Shown here in pieces: positions 34,089 through 43,354 of a stretch of DNA of 64,000 bases. Source of the stretch: Paracoccaceae bacterium (GTDB taxonomy: Bacteria; Pseudomonadota; Alphaproteobacteria; Rhodobacterales; Rhodobacteraceae). The notes below the pieces were generated by a model. It saw only the letters and a list, made by a program, of their open reading frames with translations. It was not told where the DNA came from and made no database searches. A program made the translations under genes and the position numbers. The number at the start of each line of letters is the position of its first letter. Within the stretch, counting starts at the first letter, position 1. The stretch is from positions 62,001 through 126,000 of the forward strand of contig JAIOYF010000004.1 of NCBI GenBank assembly GCA_021741245.1, in the 5' to 3' direction.

Positions 34089-34475
34089 ATCGTCACACCA
34101 GTTCCAAGAATTTTGATGCTACGCCCCAGTATTTTATGAGTCAAAGACAAAAGATTTGGGTTGAAGGCGAGAAGGAGGCCCGCTCTGTGCGACGTCTTTA
34201 TTATGTTTGAAACCGCTAAGTTCACCCTGATGCGCTTTGATTCGCAACAAACGGAAAAGCGACACTCATTCAAAGTGTTGCGGCATTTTTCTAGTGTTAT
34301 TTCGAAAGGTGTGGCCGACACTTTTATAGATTTTTATAATTGCGTCTATTTGCAATCAGAGGCAGAGATTCAGGCTGGTTTTGGCGCAAAATAACATTGG
34401 TTGGGAACTGGTCAGAGATTATGCAGTCACGTGTGTTTCACGATCTGGACGCCAGAATCACCGCGCCCTGGGATG

Positions 34476-35180
34476 CTACTTTTCGCTCTGCTCGATGACG
34501 TCCCGAAGGCCCTCAAGCGTGGTGGTGTAGTGGTCGGCAAGCAGCGTGCAGGCAAGGGTGGCATTGCGTTCAATCGCGGCGTCCAAAAGGGCCTGATGTT
34601 CTGCGGCGGCGCCTTCGCGGCGCAAAAGGCTGGGGTGCACATTCATCGACAGGTTACGATAGCGCACTGCCTGATCCATCATCGAGGAACAGAACCCCAA
34701 CAGCCAGCTGGAGCCGCAGCGGTCCAGCAAAAGCATATGGAACTCTTTGTGACGAGCCTCCCACTCCTCAGAACTTTCGGGGCCGGACTGCAGCGGCATG
34801 CGGCGCTGCGTGCGGGCAAGGCGATGAAAGCTAAGGACAAGCTGCTCTTCCCAAGCCTCATCAGCATTCTTGATCGATTCCGCCAGCGCCTTCGTTTCCA
34901 GCCAGATGCGGGTCTTTACCAATTCCTCAAGGTCTGTGATCGAAAGGGTCGCCACAAAGAACCCGCGTTGGCTTTTGCGTTCGACCAAGCCTTCGGACGA
35001 CAGTCGGTTCAACGCCTCGCGGATCGGTGCGATGCCAATGCCGTAGCGGTCCGAGATTGCCTCAATCTGAAGCTTGTCTCCCGGAAACAACTCACCATTC
35101 AGAATATCGCGACGGATGCTTTCATGCGCCCGCTCCGACAGGTTTTTTCCATCGCTCAGGCCTTTGTCCGAAACATTCAT
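34476..35180 (-). CDS. GntR-family regulator, FCD subgroup
   Basis: 234 residues. Winged helix IRRDILNGELFPGDKLQIEAISDRYGIGIAPIREALNRLSSEGLVERKSQRGFFVA, then an all-helical FCD domain with its metal-site pattern (TRIWLETKAL, HKEFHMLLL, EHQALLDAA). It is the last gene of the importer operon, its ATG overlapping the permease stop (ATGA). It probably controls the importer and the divergent catabolic operon at 38136. Confidence 0.87.
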   Translation of the reverse strand: MNVSDKGLSDGKNLSERAHESIRRDILNGELFPGDKLQIEAISDRYGIGIAPIREALNRLSSEGLVERKSQRGFFVATLSITDLEELVKTRIWLETKALAESIKNADEAWEEQLVLSFHRLARTQRRMPLQSGPESSEEWEARHKEFHMLLLDRCGSSWLLGFCSSMMDQAVRYRNLSMNVHPSLLRREGAAAEHQALLDAAIERNATLACTLLADHYTTTLEGLRDVIEQSEK

Positions 35181-36031
35181 CAGCCCACCCCGCCCGGCCT
35201 CTCCGATTTGTTCCAGAACACAAAGCGGCGCTGGACCCAGACGACCGTGAAATAGAGCAATAAGCCCAGAAGAGACAAGTACAGGATCAGGGCAAACACG
35301 CGCGGTGTGTCCATTTGACTGGCCGATTGGCGGATCAACGCGCCAAAACCCTTGCCGCCGCCCAGAAATTCGCCCGTGATCGCGCCTGCCATCACACCCA
35401 CGGCTGCGATTTTCAGGCCCGTAAAGATATGGGGCAGGCCAGTCGGAAGCTTTAGCCGCACCAATGTTTGCAGCCGCGTTGCCCCCATCGCTTTGAACAG
35501 CATCCGTTCATTTTCTGACGCGGCATAAAGCCCCGCCGCGGTCGAGACGACGATGGGAAAGGTGGCGATAAAGGCCGCAAGGGCGACTTTCGACGCGATA
35601 TCAAACCCAAGCCACGCGATGAACAGCGGGGCAAAGGCCACCTTTGGCATGGTGTCGATCGCCACAAGATAAGGCATCACCGCGCGTTCGCCGAATTTCG
35701 TTTCCCCCACCAGAACGCCAAGGGAAAACCCGATGGTTGTTGCGATCAAAAAGCCCCAGAACACGGTCTTGGTGGTGGTCCACAGCGCGACAAGCATATA
35801 CTCGCCGCCGATCAGATTTTTGCCGACAAAGATCAGATCGAAAAACGTCTCTCCCGGTGAAGGCAAGATGATGGGCGAAACCCAAGCCATCCGCGCGGTG
35901 GCCAGATCCCAGATCGCCACCACAATGACAAACAACCCAAGCATCGCCACCCAACGCGGGATGCGGTCGATCAGGGCCTCATGTTCAACCCAGACTGTGT
36001 CTTCCTTCTGGGTGTCAGGTGCATCGGTCAT
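35180..36031 (-). CDS. ABC importer permease, NitT/TauT-like
   Basis: 283 residues, six spans, with loop LFKAMGATRLQTLVRLKLPTGLPHIFTGLKIA typical of SsuC/TauC/ThiX-type permeases. ATGA overlaps with the ATPase gene upstream and the regulator gene downstream. The first 30 residues form a cytoplasmic acidic tail. Confidence 0.85.
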   Translation of the reverse strand: MTDAPDTQKEDTVWVEHEALIDRIPRWVAMLGLFVIVVAIWDLATARMAWVSPIILPSPGETFFDLIFVGKNLIGGEYMLVALWTTTKTVFWGFLIATTIGFSLGVLVGETKFGERAVMPYLVAIDTMPKVAFAPLFIAWLGFDIASKVALAAFIATFPIVVSTAAGLYAASENERMLFKAMGATRLQTLVRLKLPTGLPHIFTGLKIAAVGVMAGAITGEFLGGGKGFGALIRQSASQMDTPRVFALILYLSLLGLLLYFTVVWVQRRFVFWNKSERPGGVG

Positions 36032-36843
36032 ACAAAGGCCTCCTTGCCCAGCAGGTCACGGATATGTCCGACAATCTCGCCAAAACGGGTGGTATTGATC
36101 ATTTCAAGCGTGCGGGGGCGGGGCAGGTCGATCACGATCTCTTCGACGATCCGGCCCGGACGGGGCTTCATCACCAAGATGCGGTCCGACAAGATCACGG
36201 CCTCGGCCAAAGAGTGCGTCACGAGAAACGCGGTGGCATTGCGTTCGGCGCAGATGCGCTGCAATTCCATGTTCATGAAATCACGCGTCAATTCGTCCAG
36301 TGCCGAAAACGGCTCATCCAGCAACAAGACGGCGGGATCTGAAATCAGCATCCGGCAGATCGAGGCCCGTTGCGCCATACCGCCCGACAACTCCCCCGGA
36401 TAGACCGTGGCGAAATCGCCCAAGCCCACCAGTTGCAACAAATCCATCGCGCGGGGGCGGGCGGCTTGTGCAGCGGCACGCCCCTCACGAATCTCGATCG
36501 GCAGAAGGATGTTTTCCACCGTGGTTTTCCAGGGCAACAGCGTGGCTTGCTGGAACATCATCCCGATATCGACACGCGGGCCGGTCACTGGCTTTCCTTC
36601 AAGCACCACGCGGCCTTTGGTGGGCGGCAAGAGCCCCGACATGATCTTGAGCAGCGTCGACTTTCCGCAGCCAGACGAGCCGACGACCGACACAAACTCG
36701 CCCTTGTGCAGGGTCAGGTTCACATCGGTCAGCGCAATCAGGCGGTTGCGGGCATAGGTTTTCGACAGCCGCTCGATTTCATAGACCGGCCGCCGTTCGG
36801 CAACCGGGCTTGGGGTCAGGGGACGGGGCTCCGCCATGCTCAT
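36028..36843 (-). CDS. ABC importer ATP-binding protein, NitT/TauT-like
   Basis: 271 residues. Walker A GSSGCGKS, Q-loop MMFQQATLLPWKT, signature LSGGMAQR, Walker B VLLLDEPFSALDE, switch VTHSLAEA. The signature to D-loop region fits the SsuB/TauB class. Couples the binding protein at 36843 to the permease at 35180. Confidence 0.87.
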   Translation of the reverse strand: MSMAEPRPLTPSPVAERRPVYEIERLSKTYARNRLIALTDVNLTLHKGEFVSVVGSSGCGKSTLLKIMSGLLPPTKGRVVLEGKPVTGPRVDIGMMFQQATLLPWKTTVENILLPIEIREGRAAAQAARPRAMDLLQLVGLGDFATVYPGELSGGMAQRASICRMLISDPAVLLLDEPFSALDELTRDFMNMELQRICAERNATAFLVTHSLAEAVILSDRILVMKPRPGRIVEEIVIDLPRPRTLEMINTTRFGEIVGHIRDLLGKEAFV

Positions 36844-37874
36844 CAGGCGTTCCAGCCTGCCACGAACTCATTGGAATAGACGGCAGACAGATCAGGCAGC
36901 GGTGCCGCCAAGGCACCCGAGGCCACGGCGCTGTCATGGATCTTTTGCCAATGCTCTGGCGGCTGATAGCCATGACCGTTGCTGATAAAGGCATCCGTCG
37001 GCGTCATCCGGTTGAGCACCCCATCATAAAGCGAGGCCGCATAGTCCTGCTCGCCTTCTTGTGGGTTGCCAGCCGCGCAATGGGCCAAGGCCTTTTCCTT
37101 GTTCGCAGGATCGGCGGCAAAGCGGGTGCCCATGACCAGCGCGCGGCCGAACTTGGGCGCAAGCTCTGGCATCGCGGCCATCTGGCTTTCCAACATGGCG
37201 ATACCATTGCCAAAAAAGCCAAGATAGGCGTCAGGCGTGATCTCGCGCAGGTTCAAACCGCGGGCGGCCAGAATGGCCGCATCCGAAACCGCACCGGCAT
37301 AAGATCCCACATCATCGCGCAAGAAGGCCACTGCCGCCGTGCCGCCATCGCCCACGGGCAAGAAGCTGTAGTCGGTGCCTTCTGCCATCCCAAGGTCCGT
37401 CATGATGGCTTTGCTGAAGGAAACCTCTGCCCCATCTGCCGTGCCGACACCGATCACTGTGCCTTTGAGGTCAGCCGGGGTTTGCGCCGCGCTGTCGGTT
37501 TTGACCAACAGTCCGAAAACCGATTTTGGATAAAGGTTATACAGGAATTTCACATCCACCCCACGCGATCTTGCGCCAAGGGTCGGCCCCGGTCCGGGCG
37601 CGCCGATATGGGCCTGCCCCGCCGACATTGCCTGCAGAACCGAAGACGATCCGTCAACGGCCTCAAGCCGAAGATCTAGGCCCTCTTGTGCAAAATAGCC
37701 TTCGCCCACAGCGACCCAATAGGGCAGCCATGTCAGGGCCGACGGGTTGGGAACGGCGAAGGTCACGGCGGTTTGCGCACGCACGATCGCGGGTGCCCCC
37801 ATCACAAAGCCGGCAGCCCCCCCTGCAGCCAGCACACCAAAGCCGCGTCGGGTCAGTCTGGTCTTGGTCGTCAT
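36843..37874 (-). CDS. ABC importer substrate-binding protein, NMT1/SsuA-like, Tat-exported
   Basis: 343 residues. Twin-arginine signal RLTRRGFGVLAAGGAAGFVMG, then NPSALTWLPYWVAVGEGYFAQEGLDLRLEAVDGSSSVLQAMSAGQAHIGAPGPGP, the ligand-site arrangement of NMT1-like proteins. GGGAGGAG precedes the ATG. First gene of the importer operon, reading away from the FAH gene. Ligand unknown; divergent neighbours suggest an acid or aromatic-derived compound. Confidence 0.85.
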   Translation of the reverse strand: MTTKTRLTRRGFGVLAAGGAAGFVMGAPAIVRAQTAVTFAVPNPSALTWLPYWVAVGEGYFAQEGLDLRLEAVDGSSSVLQAMSAGQAHIGAPGPGPTLGARSRGVDVKFLYNLYPKSVFGLLVKTDSAAQTPADLKGTVIGVGTADGAEVSFSKAIMTDLGMAEGTDYSFLPVGDGGTAAVAFLRDDVGSYAGAVSDAAILAARGLNLREITPDAYLGFFGNGIAMLESQMAAMPELAPKFGRALVMGTRFAADPANKEKALAHCAAGNPQEGEQDYAASLYDGVLNRMTPTDAFISNGHGYQPPEHWQKIHDSAVASGALAAPLPDLSAVYSNEFVAGWNA

Positions 37875-38135
37875 CCTGATTTCTCCTCCCTGTTTTTTGC
37901 GGGGACACCACGTTCAGAACGCGGAACGCGGCATGTCCTGATATGACGATATATGATTCTTGGCAAAAATCAAAAAAATATATAAAGTGATTGAAAGATG
38001 CATTTCGTATCTTGATCTGGGCGGCAATGCGCGAAACTCTGACGCGACCAAGACTCGTTTTATTGGTGCCTTGCCCCTGTGATCAGAACCCGACCGAACC
38101 CAGACAAGAAGCCACAGATAAGAAGGATGACGCCC

Positions 38136-38834
38136 ATGGCGGCCTATGCCGTGACAGCCCCGGACCAAGTATTGCTGGACATCACCGGATCGGATGAGAA
38201 ATTCCCGGTCCGACGGATTTATTGCATCGGCAAGAACTACCTTGCCCATATCCGGGAAATGAACGCCGATGAGCGCGATCCGCCGGTGATTTTCATGAAA
38301 CCGACGGATGCCATCGTCAAGAATGGCGGTGATATTCCCTATCCGGTCTTTACCACCAACTATCACTACGAATGTGAATTGGTCGTCGCGCTGAAATCGG
38401 GTGGCTACAACATCCCCGTGGATCAGGCCGAGGATCATATCTTTGGCTATGCCGTCGGCCTTGATATGACCCGACGCGACCATCAGGCCGAGGCGCTGGC
38501 CAAGGGCTTGCCGTGGGAGGTGACAAAGGGCTTTGACCAATCCGCGCCCGTTGGCCCCATCACCCCGGTGTCAGACTGTGGTATTCTCAAATCCGGGCAT
38601 GTGCGGTTTTCTGTGAACGGTCAGGTCAAGCAAGATGCCGATATCTCGCTGATGATCTGGAAGATCAACGAGATCATCTCAAAACTGTCTGAACAGCACA
38701 GGCTTATGCCCGGCGATATCATCATGACCGGCACGCCAGCGGGAGTTGGCGCTGTGGTCACGGGGGATGTGCTGGATTGCCATTTCGATGGGCTGCAGCC
38801 GATGCAGGTCAGGATCGGGGCAAAGGCGGCGTGA
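38136..38834 (+). CDS. fumarylacetoacetate hydrolase family protein (fumarylpyruvate hydrolase-like)
   Basis: 232 residues from the ATG at 38136, GAAGG upstream; ATG 38127 is possible. FAH fold with RIYCIGKNYLAHIREMN, the acidic metal ligands in HYECELVVAL, GYAVGLDMTRRD and the closing MTGTPAGVGAV. Small single-domain members of this size hydrolyse fumarylpyruvate or acylpyruvates, or decarboxylate oxaloacetate. First gene of a catabolic operon divergent from the importer. Confidence 0.85.
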   Translation: MAAYAVTAPDQVLLDITGSDEKFPVRRIYCIGKNYLAHIREMNADERDPPVIFMKPTDAIVKNGGDIPYPVFTTNYHYECELVVALKSGGYNIPVDQAEDHIFGYAVGLDMTRRDHQAEALAKGLPWEVTKGFDQSAPVGPITPVSDCGILKSGHVRFSVNGQVKQDADISLMIWKINEIISKLSEQHRLMPGDIIMTGTPAGVGAVVTGDVLDCHFDGLQPMQVRIGAKAA

Positions 38835-39433
38835 CGCCTGCACAGCGCCTTGTGACCCTTGGCACAGCCACCTTGGCCGAGGCTTGGCCCTCGGCCCGCG
38901 TGGTGGCAGCGCCGCTGCGTGGCCTGTCCCCCGGCATGGCGATGGCGGGCCCCGCGCGGACCTTGCGGTGCCAGCCGGGCGATAATCTGGCGCTGCATCT
39001 TGCCATCGCCGCTGCCCGTCCGGGAGAGGTGCTTCTGGTCGATTATGGCGAAAGCCTTGCCTCTGGTCCCTTTGGCGAGATCATGGCGATTGCTTGCCAG
39101 ATGCGGGGGATTGCAGGCTTGGTGATTGATGGCGCAGTGCGTGACAGTGCGCAGATCTCGGGCCTTGGTTTTCCCGTCTTTGCGCGGGGTCTGAACATCT
39201 GCGGCACGACCAAGCGAGATCGCGGCGCGCATGACATCACGCTGCGTCTTGGGGGCACCACGATTGCGTCCGGGGATATCGTCCTTGCCGACGCCGATGC
39301 CATTGTGGTGCTGCCAGCCGCTGATCTGGAGGCCGCCCTTGCTGCGGCCACGGCCCGCGCCGCGAAAGAAGCCACGATGATGGAGCGGTTGCGCGCAGGC
39401 GAAACCACCCTGTCGATCCTTGGATTGCAATAG
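38831..39433 (+). CDS. RraA-like / HMG-CHA aldolase family protein
   Basis: 200 residues beginning with GTG that overlaps the FAH stop (GTGA). Family features are PGDNLALHLAIAAARPGEVLLVDYGES, FGEIMAIACQMRGIAGLVIDGAVRDSAQI and FPVFARGLNICGTTKRDRG. The GxxxDGxxRD core binds divalent metal in class II pyruvate aldolases and oxaloacetate decarboxylases. Splitting a 4-hydroxy-4-methyl-2-oxo acid or decarboxylating an oxo-diacid is plausible. Confidence 0.8.
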   Translation: MTPAQRLVTLGTATLAEAWPSARVVAAPLRGLSPGMAMAGPARTLRCQPGDNLALHLAIAAARPGEVLLVDYGESLASGPFGEIMAIACQMRGIAGLVIDGAVRDSAQISGLGFPVFARGLNICGTTKRDRGAHDITLRLGGTTIASGDIVLADADAIVVLPAADLEAALAAATARAAKEATMMERLRAGETTLSILGLQ

Positions 39434-39442
39434 GAGAGTAGT

Positions 39443-40309
39443 ATGTCACAAACCATTGGAATTGCAGGAACGGGCCGTATGGGCACCGCCTTTGCCCGCC
39501 GCTTGATCGAGACGGGGCATCAGGTGTGGGTCTGGAACCGCAGCGCCGAAAAGACTGCCGCCGCGGTTGCTGCGGGGGCCACGGCAACCGATCTGGCCGG
39601 GCTTGCGGGATGTGAGGTGATCATAACCTCGCTGACCGGGCCGGACGGGGTTGCGGCTGTGCTGGATGGCTTGGTGGATGCTGGGATCGCGGGCAAGCTG
39701 GTGATCGAAATGTCCACCCTGCTGCCCGCCGATGCCGCCGCTTTTGCGGCCCGCGCCGATGCGGCAGGGGCCGCATTTGTGGATTGCCCCGTTGGCGGCA
39801 CGGTGGCCCCCGCGCTCAAAGGGCAGCTTTTGGGCATGGCGGGGGGCACCGAGGCCGCCTTTGCCCGCGCCCGCCCCGTGCTTGACCAGTTGTGCCGCAG
39901 GGTGGAGCATCTAGGTCCCGCAGGATCGGGCGCAAGGATGAAGCTTGCCGTGAACCTGCCGCTGGCGACCTATTGGCAAACACTGGGCGAAAGCCTTGCG
40001 CTGTTGCGCGGCGCAGGGATCGCGCCTGACATGGCAATCAGTCTGATGGCCGACAGTTCTGCCGGGCCGACCGTGCTCAAGAACCGTGCGCAGGTGGTGG
40101 TTGATACACTCAACGGCACCGATCAACCCGGCACGTTCGATATCGCCGGATTGGCCAAGGACCTTGACTTGGCCTTGGCACTGGCTGCGGCCCAAGGGAT
40201 CACGCTGCCGATGGCCCAAACGGCCCGTGCCCGCTATGCGGCGGCGCTGGAGGCAGGGCTGGCGCGCTTTGACGGCGCCAGCCTTGCGCGGTTGAGTGCC
40301 GGGGAATGA
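39443..40309 (+). CDS. NAD(P)-dependent 3-hydroxyisobutyrate/6-phosphogluconate dehydrogenase-like protein
   Basis: 288 residues. Rossmann motif GIAGTGRMGTAFA, VWVWNRSAEK for cofactor choice, substrate motif FVDCPVGGTVAPALKG and catalytic Lys in GSGARMKLAVN. AGGAG precedes the ATG. Beta-hydroxyacid dehydrogenase (HIBADH, tartronate semialdehyde reductase and relatives); substrate likely an intermediate of this operon. Confidence 0.82.
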   Translation: MSQTIGIAGTGRMGTAFARRLIETGHQVWVWNRSAEKTAAAVAAGATATDLAGLAGCEVIITSLTGPDGVAAVLDGLVDAGIAGKLVIEMSTLLPADAAAFAARADAAGAAFVDCPVGGTVAPALKGQLLGMAGGTEAAFARARPVLDQLCRRVEHLGPAGSGARMKLAVNLPLATYWQTLGESLALLRGAGIAPDMAISLMADSSAGPTVLKNRAQVVVDTLNGTDQPGTFDIAGLAKDLDLALALAAAQGITLPMAQTARARYAAALEAGLARFDGASLARLSAGE

Positions 40310-41136
40310 GCCTGCTTGACCCTGCCACGCTGCTGCCTCTGATTGGTGTGCTGGCCTTTGCAGGGGCGTTGATCGGGTTTCTGGCGGGGTTGTTCGGGAT
40401 CGGTGGTGGCGCGATTTCCGTGCCTGTGTTCTATGAGGTGTTCAAGGCGCTTGGACATTCCGCCGAGCTGGCCATGCCGATGGCCGTCGGCACCTCGCTT
40501 GCGGTGATCATCCCAACGTCAATCCAATCGTCGCGCGGCCATTTCAAGCGCGGCACGGTGGATATGGATATCTTGCGCCTGTGGGCGCTGCCCGTTTTGG
40601 TCGGGGTCATGTTCGGGGCGGCGATTGCACGCTTTGCCGATCCCGAGGTGTTCCAGATCGTGTTTGTCGCGGTGGCGGCGATCAATGCGGCCAAACTTTT
40701 GTCTGGCGGGGCGGGCTGGCGGTTGCGTGACAGCCTGCCCGCACGGGGGGCCTTGCGGGCCTATGGTGCAGGGGTGGGGCTGATTTCGGCCCTGATGGGC
40801 ATCGGTGGTGGTGCGGTGTCGAACCTTGTGCTGACCCTGCACAATGTGCCGATCCACCGGGCCGTATCGACCTCGGCCGGGGTTGGGGTGCTGATCGCGA
40901 TTCCGGGCACCCTTGGCTATATGATCGCAGGATGGGGTCGGGTGGATTTGCCGCCCGATGCCATCGGCTTTGTGTCCTTGGCAACCTTTGCGCTGACCAT
41001 TCCCACATCGCTTTTGACGACGCGGTTCGGGGTGCGTCTGGCGCATGGTCTGTCACGCCAAAATCTGGAACGGGCGTTTGGGGTGTTCTTGCTGGCGGTC
41101 TGCGTGCGTTTCATCTGGTTGATTGTCACGGGATAG
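40306..41136 (+). CDS. TSUP-family membrane transporter (TauE/SafE-like)
   Basis: 276 residues with about eight spans in two homologous halves, each carrying the TSUP signature (GLFGIGGGAISVP and ALMGIGGGAVSN). ATGA overlap with the dehydrogenase gene. Members export sulfite, sulfoacetate or other small organic anions. In this operon it could move the carbon skeleton or a sulfonate product. Confidence 0.85.
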   Translation: MSLLDPATLLPLIGVLAFAGALIGFLAGLFGIGGGAISVPVFYEVFKALGHSAELAMPMAVGTSLAVIIPTSIQSSRGHFKRGTVDMDILRLWALPVLVGVMFGAAIARFADPEVFQIVFVAVAAINAAKLLSGGAGWRLRDSLPARGALRAYGAGVGLISALMGIGGGAVSNLVLTLHNVPIHRAVSTSAGVGVLIAIPGTLGYMIAGWGRVDLPPDAIGFVSLATFALTIPTSLLTTRFGVRLAHGLSRQNLERAFGVFLLAVCVRFIWLIVTG

Positions 41137-41157
41137 GGAGGGCTTTGGTCTGGGCAG

Positions 41158-41200
41158 GGCCTTGTGTGTGCGCAAATCAAATGCGCGCAGGCGCAAGGCC
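41158..41200 (+). terminator. two-part hairpin after the TSUP transporter gene
   Basis: Outer arms GGCCTTG / CAAGGCC and inner arms TGTGCGC / GCGCGCA (one wobble) surround an AT-rich loop, 21 bases after the stop. No uridine run. Likely 3' end structure of the FAH-to-TSUP operon. Confidence 0.45.
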
Positions 41201-41563
41201 ATTGGCAAAGGGCTGCAACGGCAGATGCGATCCAATCGCGAATTGATGCAGTATGATTTTCTTGGTTTTGCATCGGCCTGCATTGGCCTTGCGCCGATCT
41301 TTTCAACACCGTTGCCGCATTTCTGGCCTAAATCCTTGAGGCCATTGGGGGAGGCTCGCTCAACTTGTCCCCAACACAATCGGTGCATTGACAGAATCAA
41401 CAGAAGGCACGTCGCATGGGCACCAATGCTACAATGGTTCAAACTATGACAGCCCTGTGTCGGGACCTAGCCAAGACAGACAGCGCCAGTGAGGGTGCGG
41501 CGCGGCTGAAATGTGCGGGCCACTGGGGTAACCTGCACTCTGACTGGTCTTGCAGCCCACTTT

Positions 41564-41589
41564 CTGAAGCACCGAACTGAAGTACCGAA
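41564..41589 (+). repeat. 13-base tandem direct repeat before the amidase gene
   Basis: CTGAAGCACCGAA followed immediately by CTGAAGTACCGAA, one mismatch, then CAGAAC. Ends 28 bases before the GTG start of the amidase gene. Possible activator or repressor site. Confidence 0.5.
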
Positions 41590-41617
41590 CAGAACTCTTT
41601 GATGGATGAGGTATGAC

Positions 41618-43273
41618 GTGACGCAGCCGGACATCACTTTGGAAATGATCGCTGCGGCAGAGCAGCTTGTGGGGGTCAGCTACAGCCCCGCTGAACGTCA
41701 GCAGATGCTGGACAACCTTGAGGGACAGATTGCCTCGGCCCTGTTGCGCAGGACCGTGCCTTTGGCCAATTCGGTGCCGATGGCGTTGCGGTTTGATCCG
41801 CGTTTGCCGGGCTTTGCAATGCCGCATGGGGCCGATGCGCTGCGTCTGACTCCTATCAGTCTCTCCTTACCCGAGGGGGCGGAGGACATCGCCTTTGCCC
41901 CGGTCAGCCATCTGGCGGCGTGGATCAAGAGCGGGGCATTGACCAGTCGCCGTTTGACGCAGATCTATCTGGACCGGATCGCCGCGATTGGGCCAAAGCT
42001 GGAGTGTTTTGCCTTTGTGACCGCCGATCTGGCACTGGCCGAGGCGGATGCCGCAGATGCCTTGACGCGGGCGGGGGTCAATCTTGGTCCGCTGCACGGC
42101 ATTCCTTATGGCGTGAAGGATCTGTTCGACACCAAGGGCATTGTGACCGGATGGGGGGCAGAGCCGTTTCAGCACCGGGTGCCGGATGCGGATGCCGCGA
42201 TTGTCACACGCCTGCGTGCAGCGGGCGCGGTGCTTTTGGGCAAAACGACGGTGGGGGCGCTTGCCTATAACGACATCTGGTATGGTGGGGTGACGCGCAA
42301 CCCGTGGAACCTGAACGAAGGCTCCAGCGGGTCTAGCGCGGGGTCGGCCAGTGCGACGGCGGCGGGCCTGTGCGCCTTTGCCATCGGGACAGAAACGCTT
42401 GGCTCCATCACCTCGCCCAGCCAGCGCTGCGGGACAACGGGCCTGCGCCCGACCTTTGGTCGCGTGAGCCGTGTGGGCTGCATGGCGCTGTGCAACAGTC
42501 TGGACAAGGTCGGGCCGATCTGTCGCGGCGTCGAGGATACGGCGATTGTGCTTGCGGCCCTGAACGGGGCCGATATGAACGACCGCTCTACCATCGCGGC
42601 ACCTTTCGTCTTTGATGCGGGGGCAAGTATTGCCGGGCTGACCCTTGGCTATCTGCCCGATGCGTTTGGTGACGGGGCCACGGCGGTCGACCATGCGGCC
42701 CTTGCCGCCGCGCGCGATCTGGGGATCAAAGTGGTCGAGGTCAGCTTGCCAGACCTGCCTTATGGTGCCTTGATGAACATCTTGTTTGCCGAGGCCGCGG
42801 CCAGTTTCGAGGACCTGACCCTGTCTGGGCTTGACGATACGCTGACATGGCAAGACGCCGCCGCATGGCCCAATGCGATGCGCAAGGCGCGGTTCTTGTC
42901 AGCGGTGGATCATGTGCAACTGGACCGCCTGCGCTATCTGGTGATGCAGGCCTTGGACGGGATTTTCACCCAATGCGATGTGCTGATCGGGCCGTTCATG
43001 ACCGGGCCGATGCTGATCGCCTCGAACTACACGGGTCATCCGTGCCTGCATTTTCGGGCGGGGTTTCAGGATCTGGGCACGCGCAGCCCGGCCTCTCTGG
43101 CCTCTGGCAAGCTGACCACGGGTGAGGCGGATGACGCGGGCCAGACCTTTACCGTGCCACAGGGCATCTCGCTTTGGGGTCGGTTGTTTGACGAGGGACC
43201 TATCTTGAACCTTGGAATGGCGCTGGAGGGCGCCCTTGCCGTGGCAGACCGCCGCCCCGGATTTCCAAGCTGA
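41618..43273 (+). CDS. amidase signature family hydrolase
   Basis: 551 residues from a GTG at 41618 (GAGG six bases upstream); an ATG at 41606 adds four residues. Ser-cisSer-Lys triad visible as GVKDLFD (Lys), GSSGSSAGSA and LGSITSPSQRCG (nucleophile Ser). The AspGlu-tRNA amidotransferase subunit is excluded by context and by the roughly 80-residue N-terminal extension. Hydrolyses an amide or ester bond in the cytoplasm, presumably of a compound brought in by the peptide importer downstream. Confidence 0.87.
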   Translation: MTQPDITLEMIAAAEQLVGVSYSPAERQQMLDNLEGQIASALLRRTVPLANSVPMALRFDPRLPGFAMPHGADALRLTPISLSLPEGAEDIAFAPVSHLAAWIKSGALTSRRLTQIYLDRIAAIGPKLECFAFVTADLALAEADAADALTRAGVNLGPLHGIPYGVKDLFDTKGIVTGWGAEPFQHRVPDADAAIVTRLRAAGAVLLGKTTVGALAYNDIWYGGVTRNPWNLNEGSSGSSAGSASATAAGLCAFAIGTETLGSITSPSQRCGTTGLRPTFGRVSRVGCMALCNSLDKVGPICRGVEDTAIVLAALNGADMNDRSTIAAPFVFDAGASIAGLTLGYLPDAFGDGATAVDHAALAAARDLGIKVVEVSLPDLPYGALMNILFAEAAASFEDLTLSGLDDTLTWQDAAAWPNAMRKARFLSAVDHVQLDRLRYLVMQALDGIFTQCDVLIGPFMTGPMLIASNYTGHPCLHFRAGFQDLGTRSPASLASGKLTTGEADDAGQTFTVPQGISLWGRLFDEGPILNLGMALEGALAVADRRPGFPS

Positions 43274-43354
43274 GCAGACAAGCCTGCCCGCAATCAATGC
43301 GGCGTTTTTCCAACAAGGGCCGCGCAACGGCCAGCCAACATGGAGAGTTCGGAA

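Larger units (their letters stand above)
34004..34475. other. intergenic region with quinoprotein promoter and leader
   Basis: 472 bases, more AT-rich than its surroundings, between the GntR gene and the quinoprotein gene, both on the minus strand. It contains a possible promoter (34061-34088) and a leader hairpin (34019-34039). Short open frames on both strands lack ribosome sites and family features. Confidence 0.6.
41137..41617. other. intergenic region upstream of the amidase operon
   Basis: About 480 bases without a supportable gene. It holds a two-part hairpin at 41158-41200 just after the TSUP gene and a 13-base tandem repeat at 41564-41589 just before the amidase. A possible 108-codon frame here has no family features. 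Confidence 0.6.

Noticed and set aside
34161-34394. Open frame of 77 codons on the plus strand in the gap before the quinoprotein gene
   Set aside because: No ribosome site, AT-rich intergenic composition, no family resemblance, and it lies antisense to the probable upstream leader.
37900-38030. AT-rich partial repeats (ATATGA units and AAGAT/ATCTT arms) between the importer and the FAH gene considered as a GntR operator
   Set aside because: Arms are only five bases or imperfect and do not match the FCD operator pattern well; the gap surely holds promoters, but no site can be singled out.
41123-41449. Open frame of about 108 codons after the TSUP gene
   Set aside because: Overlaps the end of a real gene and a hairpin, has arginine/proline-rich random character and no ribosome site.
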